From: Laguncularia racemosa | Taxonomy: Eukaryota; Streptophyta; Magnoliopsida; Myrtales; Combretaceae | Assembly (NCBI GenBank): GCA_037954665.1 | Contig: JBBMOL010000249.1 | Span: 558,001 to 622,000, forward strand | Direction of reading: 5' to 3' | DNA length: 64,000 nucleotides | Shown here: positions 21,664 through 32,927 of the stretch, piece after piece | Layout: the number at the start of each line of letters is the position of its first letter | Numbering within the stretch: position 1 is the first letter of the stretch | Made by a program: the position numbers and the translations under genes | Notes under the pieces: model-generated | The model's input: the letters and a program-made list of their open reading frames with translations, nothing else | Told to the model about the DNA's origin: nothing | Databases searched by the model: none

Positions 21664-22960
21664 AGTATAGAGCATTAGATTGACTTCATGTCGGGTGCTT
21701 CCATTCCAAACTGGCCAGCATATAGGACCAATCCAGAGGAGGCCAAGGAAATTCAGAAACAAGTGGATGGGCTGATGGAAAAAAGGGTTTGTGCGAGAGT
21801 CTGAGCCCATGCTCAGTTTCAGTGATCTTAGTGCCCACGAAGGATAGGATGTAATGTATGTGTGTGGATTGTAGGACGATCAACAAAATTATAGTTAAGT
21901 ACAGACATCCCATTCCTAGATTAGATGACATTCTTGATGAGTTGCATTGTACATGCTTGTTCTCGAAAATTGACCTTAAAAACGGTTATTACCAAATTCG
22001 TATGAAAGAGGGTGATGAGTGGAAAACTGCCTTTAAAACCAAACATGGCCTGTATGAATGGATGGTAATGCCTTTTGGGTTAACTAATGCACCTAGCACC
22101 TTTATGAGGTTAATGAATCATGTACCGCGTCAATTCCTAGGAAAATTTGTTGTAGTTTATTTTGATGATATCTTGATATATAGCCAAACATTGGATGATC
22201 ATGTATAAAATCTACAAAGTGTTTTTATTGTATTAAGGGAAAATCAATTGTATGCCAACTTGAAAAAGTACACATTTTATATGGAATTTGTGGTTTTTCT
22301 TGGTTTTGTTGTAGGAGCAGATTGAATAGCTATAGATGAGGAGAAAGTGAAGGCAATCCGAGATTAGCTAACACCCTAGAACACCAATGATGTCAGGAGC
22401 TTCCATGGTCTAGCTAGTTTTTATAGGTGATTTGTAAGAGACTTCATCTCCATTGTTGCTCCATTGAATGATCTTGTGAAGAAGAATGCCGAATTCAAGT
22501 GGACCAAAATACATGAGCAGGTATTCCAAACGTTAAAAGGTAAGTTAAATAACGCTCTTTTGTTAGTATTACCAAACTTTGATAAGGTTTTTAAGATCGA
22601 ATGTGATGCTTCTAGGAAGGGTATTGATGGTGTTTTAATGTAGGATTTTAAACTAATAGCTTACTTCAGTGAGAAACTCCATGGTGCTGCGTTGAACTAT
22701 CTAGTATATGATAAGTAGTTGTATGCCCTAGTGAGAATGTTGTAGACATGGCAGCATTACCTATGGCCCAAGGAGTTCATAATCCATTTTGATTATGAGA
22801 GCTTGAAGTACCTGAAGACATAAGGAAAGCCGAACAAGAGGTACACCAAGTGGTTAGAGTTCATTGAAACCATCCCATATGTCATCAAATGTAAGCAAGG
22901 CAAGGAAAATGTGGTGGCTGACGCCCTTTCTAGGAGGTATTCTCTACTGACCTCTTTACA
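21664..22960 (+). pseudogene. Element C reverse transcriptase-RNase H (degenerate)
   Basis: Motifs in order: CVDCRTINKI, HPIPRLDDILDEL, SKIDLKNGYYQIR, MPFGLTNAPSTFMRLMN, the catalytic YFDDILIYS (YFDD codons 22158-22169), VRSFHGLASFY. RNase H follows with IECDAS, AYFSEKL, YDYES-like text at 22790 and GKENVVADALSRRY. At least eight stops, several of them TAG in Gln positions (for example before LYALVR). Confidence 0.88.
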
Positions 22961-24366
22961 TACTAAATTGCTAGAGTTTGAAGGCATGAAAGAACTATAT
23001 GAACATGATACTGATTTTAATCAGATTTGGGTTGCTTGTTTTGAAAGCGGGTATGGGGACTACTATAGGCATGAGGGATATTTGTTTAAGAAAGATAGAT
23101 TGTGTGTGCCTAGGAGTTCCATACGAGAATTGCTAGTGAGGGAGACGCATGGGGGGTGGGGTGGGGGGTGTGGTCTCATGGGACATTTTGGAGTAAATAA
23201 AGCATTGGATATCTTGCATGAACATTTTTACTAGCCTAGGATGAGACATGATGTACAACTTGTGTGTGACAAGTGCATTGTATGTAGGAAAGCTAAGTCC
23301 AAAGTCATGCCCCATGAGGAGTATCTTCCCTTACCTGTGCTTAGTCAGCCTTTGACTAACATTTTGATGGATTTCATATTAGGTTTGCCTAGATCTCAGA
23401 ACAGTAAAGATAGCATATTTGTTGTCGTCGATAGGTTTAGTAAAATGGCTCACTTTATTGCCTGTTCTAAAACTAATGATGCTCAACATAGCTGATTTAT
23501 TCTTTAGGGAGATCGTTAGATTGCATGGTTTACCTAACTTTATTGTTAGTGATAGAGATGTGAAAATTTTGAGCCACTTTTGGCGTACCTTGTGGAATAG
23601 GCTAGGCACTAAACTACTGTTTTCCACTATAGCACATCCCCAAACAGATGGACAAACAGAAGTTGTTAATAGAATACTTTCCACATTGCTACATGTTGTG
23701 AGTAATAAAAATTTAAAGCAATGGGAAACATGTTTGCCTCATGTAGAGTTTGCATATAATAGGACTATACATTCTATTACATCTTACTCTCCATTTGAGA
23801 TTGTGTATGGTTTTAATCCCTTAACTCCATTAGATATATTGCCTTTACCTACTAATGAGTTTGTTGATCTTGATGGCACAAAGAAGGCAGAATTCGTTAG
23901 GGATTTAGATACGCAGGTATGGGCTAACATTGAAAAGAAGAATGAACACTATGCTTGACAAGCAAATAAAAGATGTGTCAAAGTTATATTTCAGCCTGGT
24001 GATTGGGTTTAGGTACATCTAAGGAAGGAATGTTTTGCTGAACAACGCAAATCCAAGTTGCATCCTAAGGGCGATGGACCTTTCCAAGTGGTAGAGCGCA
24101 TCAATGACAATGCTTACAAGATAGATCCACCAAGCCACTATGGTAACGTCAATGCTACCTTTAATGTTTCTAACCTTACTCTTTATGATGTAGGTGATTT
24201 GAGGATGAATCTTTTTAAGGAAAGAGGGAATGATGAGGATCAGCTAGCATCATAAAGGAAGGAACTAAAACCTCACAATCCATTACATGGTATTGGAGGC
24301 CTGATGACCCAAGCTAGAGCTAAAAGGATGAATGAAGCTTTATAAAGACTAGTCATGGACTTGTAA
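22961..24366 (+). pseudogene. Element C integrase with LTR-encoded tail (degenerate)
   Basis: HHCC zinc domain (HGG, MGHFGVNKALDIL, CDKCIVCRKAKSK), core D at ILMDFILGLPR, second D at IVSDRDVKIL, E in TDGQTEVVNR. The C-terminal domain reads GDGPFQVVERINDNAYKIDP and NVNATFNVSNL. One frameshift near 23490 and stops near 23957 and 24012 break it. The frame enters the 3' LTR at 24231 and ends RAKRMNEAL--LVMDL at 24366. In the genome this joins cDNA to target DNA. Confidence 0.88.
24216..24230 (+). promoter_or_regulatory. Polypurine tract, element C
   Basis: TAAGGAAAGAGGGAA directly before the 3' LTR, inside the integrase C-terminal coding region. Confidence 0.8.
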
Positions 24367-24990
24367 GCCAAGGAATCAAGCTACACAGAAGAAAAACATA
24401 CATGTGTCAACTTGATTCACGTGACCATGGAAGGATGAAATAATTTAGGGACATTATATATTTGCGTGGACTGCTACACTAGAGGATACATTCGATTTTG
24501 TTAATGTTTATTTTTATTTGTTAGTTTGTTTTCCACGTTATTTAGTTGCCTACTTAGTGACACAAGGATAATGATAGAATAGGCAATTATTTGTTGGTTT
24601 GTTTTCCATGTTATTTAGTTGCCTACTTGGTGACATAAGGATAATGATAGAATAGGCAATTTAGAATTTCCATGTTGTAGGGTTTTTCCATGTTGTATGC
24701 ATGCTATATATGTCATGCAAGGGAGCCAGCTAAAGACACTTTTTGATATATGAAAAATACATCCTTTCCATGGGAAACAACGAAACCTCTTTTTGTTCTT
24801 TTGCAAAGAACTTTTCCATAGAATTCTTAACCAAATTACTAGGAATGCCTCTTGATAACTTAGGTTTTAGTCAATAGGTGTGATTGGAGTCTAGTTACGC
24901 ATCGCTTATTCAAGACGATCCTCGGGATAATTGAAACCAACTAGCATCATCGGGGTTCTAGGTTTATTATACTTAGGGTTTTATGCATCA
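24231..24990 (+). repeat. Element C 3' LTR
   Basis: 760 bp. The extra 71 bp over the 5' LTR comes from a tandem duplication of about 72 bp (roughly 24517-24659: TTATTTGTTGGTTTG to AGAATAGGCAA). Confidence 0.9.
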
Positions 24991-24995
24991 AATTT

Positions 24996-25711
24996 GCTTT
25001 GATACCAACTTATAATGTAATCAATTGGAATTCTAATACCAATCAAAGAAACAAGCATAATTGATTCCAATTTCCAACTAAATGGCGTGAATCCCAAATT
25101 GAAAATTGAACCTCATTGCATGAACTAAGAGCAACATAAAAGTAAATAATTCGTTACCAGATATTTCGCACTAGTTGGAATTAAGATCAACTTGTAATTT
25201 GTTGATATTACTCACAACAAATCTAAGTCTCACTCGCTACAACCTTAGAAGAAGTTGATAAGAGTCTTATGAAATAAAGAAAAGTCTCTCCTTTCATGTG
25301 AAATGGTAGCCAAATGTATGTGTGAAAAAAAGTCCTCCTCTAACCCTACTTTGCAAGTATTTATACTTGCTCTAAATAGGGTAAATTCAACAAAACAAAA
25401 TTATAAGTAAAAACCCACAAGTGGCCAGTTTTAGCAACAAAGGACAATTACAAATAAACCCTCAAAAGTGGTCGGTTCTTCACTTCCATGGAACAATTGT
25501 TGGACCAGTTATTTTGATTGATGTAGGTCCATGAATGACCCACAATTGATCCTTAGTGAAATTTTCTTGCTGCCTTGTAAAATTGATAAATTTACCTACT
25601 ACAACACAAAGAAAAATTGTTATTAGATAAATAAAGTAGTATGTAGATGTCTGGGCTCATTTGTTTAATTTGATTTCCCCACTACTAGATCCAGAGGTTT
25701 GATTCCCTTCA
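24996..25711 (-). repeat. Element B 5' LTR, main part
   Basis: Continues the LTR cut at 17745. It starts with the fossil primer-like motif (GCTTTGATACCA at 24996-25007), contains the TATA palindrome at 25352-25371 and ends GATTCCCTTCA (the usual CCCATCA with one change). No gene inside. Confidence 0.88.
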
Positions 25712-25716
25712 TCGTG

Positions 25717-26231
25717 TATCCCTCGGTATGTCATTCAAACGCCATTTTTTCTACACTAATTCATCCAATCTTCTCATTTTCTAATCTTAAGCTTTAGTAA
25801 TCCAAAAATACGAATTAGAATCTCTTACTTAATTGGAATCTCGCTTGAACTTCCAAATTCAACCACTCTCGTGCTCATTCAATCCACCCTTAAACTCGAC
25901 TCCTATAAATAACCGAATTAAATCCATGATCTTCAATTCCATTGTTATAATATTTCTAGGTTATAAAATGAAAATCATTACCTTATGCTCCGCTACACTA
26001 CCTCCTTGGGTTATACAAGGTTTTCTTGAAGAGGCTCTCTCTCCCTTTCTCTCTTTTGTGTTTCTAGGCTGCTATTGTGAAAATGTGCAGAAAAGAGAAG
26101 AGCCCTAGGTTAGTTTGCTCATATATAGTTTCGCTAGGAAAAGAAAAATCTGCCCCCGTCTTTTATTCATATTTGCACGATTGCCCTAGCTCTTATATTA
26201 TTTATTTATATATATAAAATCGTGTGTTACA
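25717..26231 (-). repeat. Tekay 5' LTR, U3-side part
   Basis: Remaining outer part of the Tekay LTR after element B, ending GTGTTACA. A pyrimidine-rich stretch (CTCTCTCTCCCTTTCTCTC) lies near 26033. The open frame 25833-26108 is not a gene. Confidence 0.82.
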
Positions 26232-26236
26232 CATAG
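26232..26236. repeat. Target-site duplication of element E (left)
   Basis: CATAG, repeated exactly at 42717-42721. It immediately follows the Tekay LTR terminus. Confidence 0.9.
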
Positions 26237-27450
26237 TGATGTGCTTAAGACCAAGTTTAAGCACATGCAAAACCATTTTGAAAGACAATAAAACAATGTC
26301 AATCAAATTAGCTTCCAAATGGCATTAAATCTCAATACTTGTAACCAATTCTTCAACTAGAACATGATCAACCTTAAGTATCCAAATGTGATTGCTATAA
26401 AACCAAAAAATGATGTGCCTAAAAGGAGGTTTAAGCACATGCAAATGAACCAATTAAACAACTCTTAAGTGACAAGATCAAATCGGTTCAAATTAGAGCA
26501 AAATGGCGTGAACCCTAAACTTCCAAGGTGATCTGATTAATAAGAACAATGTTGATTAAAAACCACAATGATGATATTAATCAAATGAATCATGAATTCA
26601 ACTCAATTTCCAATAAAATTCCAATCCTGACATCAACACATGAACCGTAAAAATCCTCCTTAACTCTAAGGAATTCCATGCAAACAATATGAAGTAAATT
26701 GAAAGGCAATATCAAGAGATAAAACCAATCAATTGGAAAACAATACAAGAAAGGATTTTGGATCACAAGTGATGCCAAAATCAAATCAAGAACCAACCTA
26801 ATCAACCCTAGATATGACTCACTAATGATGATAAGGAAACATAATAAAAGGGAATTCATATTACTCACAATTCTCTTTGTTGCCACTCGCTACAATTCTA
26901 ATTTTTGGATTGAATTTGATAGGAGCTAATGGATTTAAGATGAACCCTAACCCTCACACAAAAAGTGTATTTGTTGCAAATTTCAAAAACTTTACCCCCA
27001 AAACCCTACTAAAGCAAATATTTATACTTGGTCCCTTTAGGGTTAAAATGTCCACAAAATTACAACTATGCCACTTTAAGGTAGCTGGTCCTAAAAACAC
27101 CAATTACAATCAAATAGAAATGTCCCAAAAAATTACAACATAAATGGTTCAAAATAAATAATAAACAAATAAAAACAGTCCTCAACATGTCAGGTCTTCA
27201 AATTAACTCACCGGTCCAACTCATCTTCGGTTTAGGTCAGTCCAAGCTAAGTCTTAGTGAGTTTGTCCACTGCCCTATAAAGCATGATAAGTGTACCTGT
27301 TGGAATATGCAAAACATGAGTAATAGAAAAGAGGTTAGTAAATAAATAATTCCAGGGTTGATTTGCTGAAAAAAGACCCTCATCGCCAAGATTTGAAATC
27401 TTTTGGCTCTTTCCCTAATGATAAGTCTTGTAGGTTTTTGATTCATATCA
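26237..27450 (-). repeat. Element E 3' LTR
   Basis: 1,214 bp. Contains a diverged TATA palindrome (27012-27031) and, 170 bp from its U5 end, an inner TGATGTGCCTAAAAGG preceded by a fossil primer-like GCTATAAAACCA (26394-26405). Relatives G and H end at the position of this inner motif. The open frame at 26590-26886 is chance. Confidence 0.9.
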
Positions 27451-28590
27451 TCTCCTAGGGCCTCAAAAAAATTTTTGCTCAAATTTGACAGGTCAAATGC
27501 AGTAGAGACTTTGTATTCTCCTAGCAAGCCATCTGAAGAAGTATCACTGCAGAATCCTAATATTTGAAATACCACAGGGGGTGATTGCTTTCTCTCCTCC
27601 ATTTCTAGGATGTATCTCATCTATAACACACATAATGACCCATAGTCTACTAAGGTCTCCCCTGTCTCAACCATTTTCGCTGATATTGTTGCCTCCTTTT
27701 CTAACTCATCTATATGTCGCTGACCCTCATGGCCCTCTAATGGTTGGCTCAACTACTTATGGCCCTTTGAAACCTTTGAAGGTGGACATAAATGTCTTTG
27801 AATAGTCTAGCCCTCTAGTGATTTGCTCTTGACTCTGACCCTTAGTATCCTCTGATTGTTTACTCAACTACTCATGAGCCTCTAGTACCTCTGAAGGTAA
27901 ACATAACTGCCCTTGAAAAATTTGGTCCTCAGGTGGTCTACTCATCTGAGTTTGACCATCAGGATCCTCTAAAGGTTGGAACTTCTGCTTCTAACAAGTT
28001 TTGTGCTCCATGGGTTGGCTCGTGTAACTAGAAACCTCAAGAACCTTTGAAGACTTAATCATGTAGCTATGATCCTCAAGAATCTTTGATGGTTATCTTA
28101 TCCGTCTTTGCATCTTCAGGACCTCTGATGGTGACATAGGGTTCAATACTATACGTTTACCATCCTATTAGAACATATAAGTATTTCTATACCCATCATG
28201 TAATACTATCCTGTCATACAACCATGGCCTGTCAAGCAATATATGGGATGTACACATAGGAATAATATCACATTCAAGTTCATCACAGTACTTGTCCCTT
28301 ATACTGAAGGGTAACCTAACCCTTTAGGTTACACAAAGACTCTCCTGATCATTTAACCAATGTAATGTATAGGGTTCGGGATGCGGGGTAGTTTCAAGTT
28401 TCAACTTCGATACTAATGATGCAGCTACAACGTTAGTACAACTACCACCATCAACAATAATTACCCATAAGTTTCCTTGTACCCTACAAGAAGTATGGAA
28501 CAAATTTTCCCTTTGTCCATCATCAATGGTTGGAGAAGAAGTCAATACTTAATGTACCAAAGTAGTAGAAGTATACACATCATTAGACAT
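27237..28590 (-). pseudogene. Element E protease / integrase-tail ORF (degenerate)
   Basis: ATG at 28590 (MSNDVYTS), then QRENLFHTSCRVQG and the active-site box IIVDGGSCTNVV at about 28445. A PSE-rich spacer follows, then YILEMEERKQSPPVVFQILG and the tail RERAKRFQILAM inside the LTR. Several stops, TAG common. Same organisation as the intact ORF at 58508-59686. Confidence 0.82.
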
Positions 28591-29069
28591 GGTTATTAAC
28601 TAACTTAAACAAGTTAATAATACACTTCACTATAAGCACCACAAAAACATAACCTTATACACCTACAGTGCTCACACTTAACCAATACAAGAAATGATTA
28701 TTGTCACTTCTAGTAAATTTAAATAGATGAAGTATACACAATCACTTCTAAGTAGTTAAGAATTAAATTCAACCACAAGTGTTTAAGTAATGGCTTCAAT
28801 TACTTTCACACTTTAATTACTTGTTTCAATTCAAATTATACTATTCAACTTTCCCTTTTTTTTTCCTTGGTTTTACACTACTTGAATTCACAAAATGCAG
28901 CACCTCAACACATACACAAATACACTACTATACACCGCCACACAACTCCCTTTGCTCACGGTTCCACCACCACTCATACCACTAGCAACACTTCTTTATA
29001 CAACACACACAAAACCACGCCAAATACATACACACCCTTCACTAACTTTACAAAGACACAACACCACAC
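28591..29069 (-). other. Element E leader, part 1
   Basis: Untranslated leader, CA-rich on the plus strand, with CACCGCCACAC and CACGGTTCC-like motifs. The small open frames at 28867-29139 are low-complexity chance frames. Continues at 40454 after the Athila. Confidence 0.8.
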
Positions 29070-29074
29070 ACATA
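29070..29074. repeat. Target-site duplication of the Athila element (left)
   Basis: ACATA, repeated exactly at 40449-40453. Confidence 0.92.
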
Positions 29075-30620
29075 TGATAAAGGCATATTTCATCATGTTG
29101 TATCTTGTGATTGGTATATATATTATTGTCAATTATTAGAAATTTCCAATAAAAAGATACTTAAATTGCATTTATGTTAATATCTTAGGGATTAATGGAC
29201 TTGAAGATGTACATGATGCAAAACATGAAGAAAATCACAAGCAAGGGATGAGAAACGGCCGTGCCTTATGTAGTGTTTTTTTCCTTTCCACAATTATTAA
29301 AGAAAAACAAAGGACGAGAGGCTTAGGGGGATAGCCCATGGCCATACTTCATGTGGTGGGTGTGTTTACCCCCTGAACCACGGTCGTGCCTAAAAGAAGA
29401 AGGAAAGAAATGAATGCCGAGAAGCTTATGGAGTTATCCCACGGCCGTGGTTTATGTGGTAGCATTAACCACCACATTACACACGGCCGTGCCTCATGTG
29501 GTGGACTGCCAACTTTTCATATTCTTGTGAAATTTGTACGTTTCTGTAGAGCATAAATGCAGGGGAGAGAAAAAAAGAGGAGACGACCGGAGAGACTTTT
29601 AACAATTTGGTAGATTTTAGAACTTTGTTTTGAGAAATTTTAGTTTTTTACAAGAGAATTGAAGATTGAATTCAATTGTTCTTCCATCAATTGAGATCAA
29701 GTTAGAAATCTCTGGAGAGTTGTTTGAGGATCTTATTTCCAGATTTGCTACATATTGGTGACTTCTTATCCTAATCATATTTTGCATTTTTGTGAATTGG
29801 ATTTTATGTCTTTAATGGATTCTTTAACATTTTTCATTGAATTTTGTCTTGTTGTTATCTATTGTATGGCTGGCTAATTTCGTTTGTAGGAATAGTGGAT
29901 GAAGCCTTAGTTTGCTAAAATGATCAGTGTAGTTTGGTTATGAGATTGACATATATGTGGAGTATTTATGTTGTGAATTCCTATAATTTCAATTTAATTG
30001 TGATAAGATTAGATTATTAGAAATCCAATCAATATGAAAGTGGAGATAGGATTTATTAGGAATTCTTAATTAGACTAATGAGTCAATGCGAAAGCGGCGT
30101 TAATTGGATTAATTAGGGTTCATAGAGAGATTAAAGCTATGTTCTAATTAATTATTCACTAAGAGATTAGGGATAATTGTGTTAGAGCATAAGGCGATCA
30201 TAGCATTGAAAAATGTATGAGAGTATATTAGAATCCTCTGTTAATTAGAGATACGAAAGTGGACTAATTGATTTGAGGTTTAAAATGTTGAACTCACGTG
30301 AATAACCACATATAAGTTGATTTCAATAACTTAACGGTAGTTTGATTAGCATGACTAGGGTGAATTCTAAATTCCCACTGTTCAATTGGAAGTATTTATA
30401 AGAATCTTATAATTCTCATTAGCATAGAACTTAATTTAATCTCTTTAGTTAGATATAATAAAAGATTCCTGTTTGAATTACCTAAATATTAGTATAAGTT
30501 ATTATAGGTTTTGTAATATTTTTAGTCCTCGAGGGAACGATACTCTACTCATGATATATTACTTGATTGCGACCTAGTATACTTGCTAGCGGTTTCACTT
30601 GTACATTTCACGAGTGATCA
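29075..30620 (+). repeat. Athila 5' LTR
   Basis: 1,546 bp, TGATAAAGGC to CGAGTGATCA. Near-identical to the 3' LTR. Carries the palindrome CACGGCCGTG in several intact or decayed copies (around 29258, 29336, 29383, 29440 and 29484). No gene inside. Confidence 0.93.
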
Positions 30621-30626
30621 AGTTTT

Positions 30627-30644
30627 TGGCGCCGTTGCCGGGGA
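30627..30644 (+). promoter_or_regulatory. Primer-binding site (tRNA-Asp), Athila
   Basis: TGGCGCCGTTGCCGGGGA, six bases after the LTR. This is the primer site typical of Athila and matches the 3' end of plant tRNA-Asp. Confidence 0.9.
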
Positions 30645-31316
30645 CTATAAGATATTAGACTTTGTAGCTTTGTTGGTAATTTAGGTGCTTTTTATTTTGT
30701 TGATAGTGTGTCTTTACTTTTCTGTCTTTTCTGCTGGTGCGCATGCAAAGGAGTAGGAGTCTTGAACTTCTGCCCCTAGATCCTGAGATAGAGCGTACTA
30801 TACATCGTTTGGGAAGAGAGAATAGACAGTGGGGAGAAAATCAAGGCAGATGACAATAACAATCTTCCTATTTAGGCTGCCCCACGAGCACTTCGCGATT
30901 TTTCAGTCCCAACTGTTCAAGGACCAGCAATTAGAAGGCCAACTGTTCAGGCTAACACTTTTGAGCTGAAGCCGGCACTTATATAGATGGTGCAATCCAA
31001 TCAGTTTGGTGGATATACACATGAGAGCTTTGATGAGCACATAGCGGGATTCCTTCAGTATTCTAACTTAATAAAGATGAATGGTGTTTCTGATGATGCC
31101 ATAAGACTGCAACTTTTTCCTTTTTCATTGAAGGATAAGGCAAGAGCTTGGTATAATTCCTTACCCCAAGATTCTGTTACCACATGGGCTGAACTTCAAT
31201 CAATGTTTCTTAGAAGATTTTTCCCACCATCACGTACTGCCAAATTAAGAAATGATATCACCAACTTTTCCAAGTTCAGTGGTGAATCATTATATGAGGC
31301 ATGGGAACGATTTAAG

Positions 31317-31321
31317 GAAAC
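31317..31321. repeat. Target-site duplication of element A (left)
   Basis: GAAAC, repeated exactly at 35105-35109. Confidence 0.92.
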
Positions 31322-32223
31322 TGATGTGCGTAAAAGGGGAATTCAAGCACAATCAAATTGAAGGGAGAAATGGCTATGAAGTATCACGCCACAAGAAGGG
31401 AAATACCTCAATATTCCAAATGAAATTCCAAAATTGTGATGAATTACAATATATCAAATGACGATTGCTAGAAGGGAAAACAAAATGGTATTCAAATTCA
31501 ATTCAAAGGTGCTTTCAAATTTCGAAATTAGAACCCTAATTTCATAAGAACAAAAGTACATAAAATAGCTAAATCCTCACCAGATATGACTCACTAGTTT
31601 GGAATTAGGATCAACTTGTAATTTGTTGATATAACACACAACAAATCCAAGTCAACTCGCCACAATTTCACTAAGGAAATTGATAAGAGCAAATGCTTGA
31701 AAGAGTCACTCTCTCTCACGGCAAAGGGGGTGTATTTTCTCAAATGTTCAAAAAGCTCCTCAAAAACCCTAATTTGCAAGTATTTATACTTGCACCCTTT
31801 AGGGTTAGAATGACTAAAAAATCACAACTATGCCACTATAGGGTGGCCGGTCCTAAAGGTAAAATACAACCAAATAAAATGTCCCATAAAGCTTACAAAA
31901 TAAATGGTTCAAACATAAATTACAAGTAAAGAAAATAATCTTCGGCAGGCTAGCTTCATGATGGAATCCGTCGGTTCAACTCATCGCCGGTTTAGGTCGG
32001 TCCATAGATAACCCACAAGCTGAGTCTTAGTGAGTTTATCCATCGCCTTGTGAAACCAAATAAGCATACCTGTTGGAATATACAATTCATGAATAAGATA
32101 AAAGAGGTTAGATAATAATTTATTCCGAGGTTGATCTGCTTGAAATGGGCCCTCATTGCCAAGATTTGAAATCCTTCAATTTTTGTCCTAATGATAGGTC
32201 TTGTCGGATTTTGATTCCCATCA
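31322..32223 (-). repeat. Element A 3' LTR
   Basis: 902 bp, plus-strand ends TGATGTGCG and GATTCCCATCA. TATA palindrome variant TGCAAGTATTTATACTTGCA at 31775-31794 (perfect 9-base arms); the partner in the 5' LTR is at 34657-34676. Confidence 0.93.
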
Positions 32224-32927
32224 TCTCCTTGGACCTCAAAAAGATTTGACCTCAAATCTTGCAGTTCAAATGCAGCAGAGACTCTGTTTCCCAAAAGTAA
32301 TCCATCTGAAGGAGTATCTCTACAGAATCCCAATATCTGAAATACTATAGTAGATGATTGTTTTCTTTCCTCCATCTCTAGGATGTATCTCTCCTGTAAC
32401 AAAAACAAGGACTCATTATCGACTGATGTTTCCTCTATCTCAACACTTTCCAACGAGTTTGTTTCCTCCGACTCATCCCTGTTATGCTGATCCCTAGAGT
32501 CTTCTAACAATTGGTCCAACTGATCATTACCTTCAGAAACCTCTGAAGGTTGGCACAGTGGTGTTTGACATCTTTCATCTGTGGAACCCTTATCTTCAAG
32601 TGAAGGCATTTGTAGCTCTGCACACTCTGAGCCTCTAGGTGGTCTAAATTCCATTTCTGGGAATGGTTTAAGTCAAAAATTACCAACTCTATCTTCTCTA
32701 AGAGCATGATAATCTCCCTTTGCTCTAGGTGGCTCCTAAAGGTGTACCACTGGTGGTGGTGGCAATGTCATCCTATCAATCCTTGTTGCTAATGTAGTAA
32801 CAAGTTTTCTAAGGTCCCGAAGTTGTTCATCTAAGGTCCTCCCACCTGCAACATTAGAACCCTAACCTCCACCAATTCGACTATATGCTACATCACTCAT
32901 TCCTCCATTCACACTATTAATAGACAT
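31992..32927 (-). pseudogene. Element A gag-start / tail fusion ORF
   Basis: ATG at 32927 (MSINSVNGG), gag N-terminal text TLDEQLRDLRKLVTTLATRI and GDYHALREDRV. A junction follows after LQMPSLEDKGSTDE straight into the PSE spacer (LCQPSEVSEGNDQL), then RYILEMEERKQS, VFQILGFC and the LTR-encoded tail to 31992. Stops upstream of 32654 (TAG) break the first third; from 32654 it is open for 220 codons. This is a different deletion product from the protease-only ORF in E, G and H. Confidence 0.82.

Larger units (their letters stand above)
17746..24990 (+). mobile_element. Element C: full-length CRM-type Ty3/gypsy (degenerate)
   Basis: 7.2-kb plus-strand element: 5' LTR 17746-18434, primer site 18437, gag, protease, RT-RNase H, integrase, polypurine tract 24216-24230, 3' LTR 24231-24990, TSD AATTT. 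RT and integrase text (HGLASFYR, DFILGLPRS, DRFSKMAHFI, GFNPLTPLD) is of the CRM type. No chromodomain; the polyprotein instead ends with a tail encoded inside the LTR. Many stops, so now inactive. Confidence 0.92.
9613..25711 (-). mobile_element. Element B: non-autonomous gag-protease Ty3/gypsy (CRM-like), nested
   Basis: LTRs at 9613-10450 (3') and 17624-25711 (5', split by element C); both are 838 bp once the insert is removed. In minus-strand order: 5' LTR, primer site at 17616-17605, leader, gag and protease (12306 to 10396), tail, 3' LTR. There is no RT, RNase H or integrase; the protease joins directly to the C-terminal polyprotein tail. It sits in the Tekay 5' LTR and is itself split by element I (in the leader) and element C (in the 5' LTR). 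Confidence 0.9.
4093..26231 (-). mobile_element. Tekay/Del chromovirus, truncated, with nested insertions
   Basis: Minus-strand Ty3/gypsy chromovirus. Order in its own direction: 5' LTR (26231 down to 8446, split by element B), gag, protease, RT-RNase H, integrase, chromodomain ending at 4093. Its 3' LTR is absent: sequence changes to a Tat/Ogre fragment right after the chromodomain stop. LTR to mid-gag is only about 110 bp, so leader, primer site and gag N-terminus are deleted. All ORFs carry stops, mostly TAG where CAG is expected. Confidence 0.85.
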
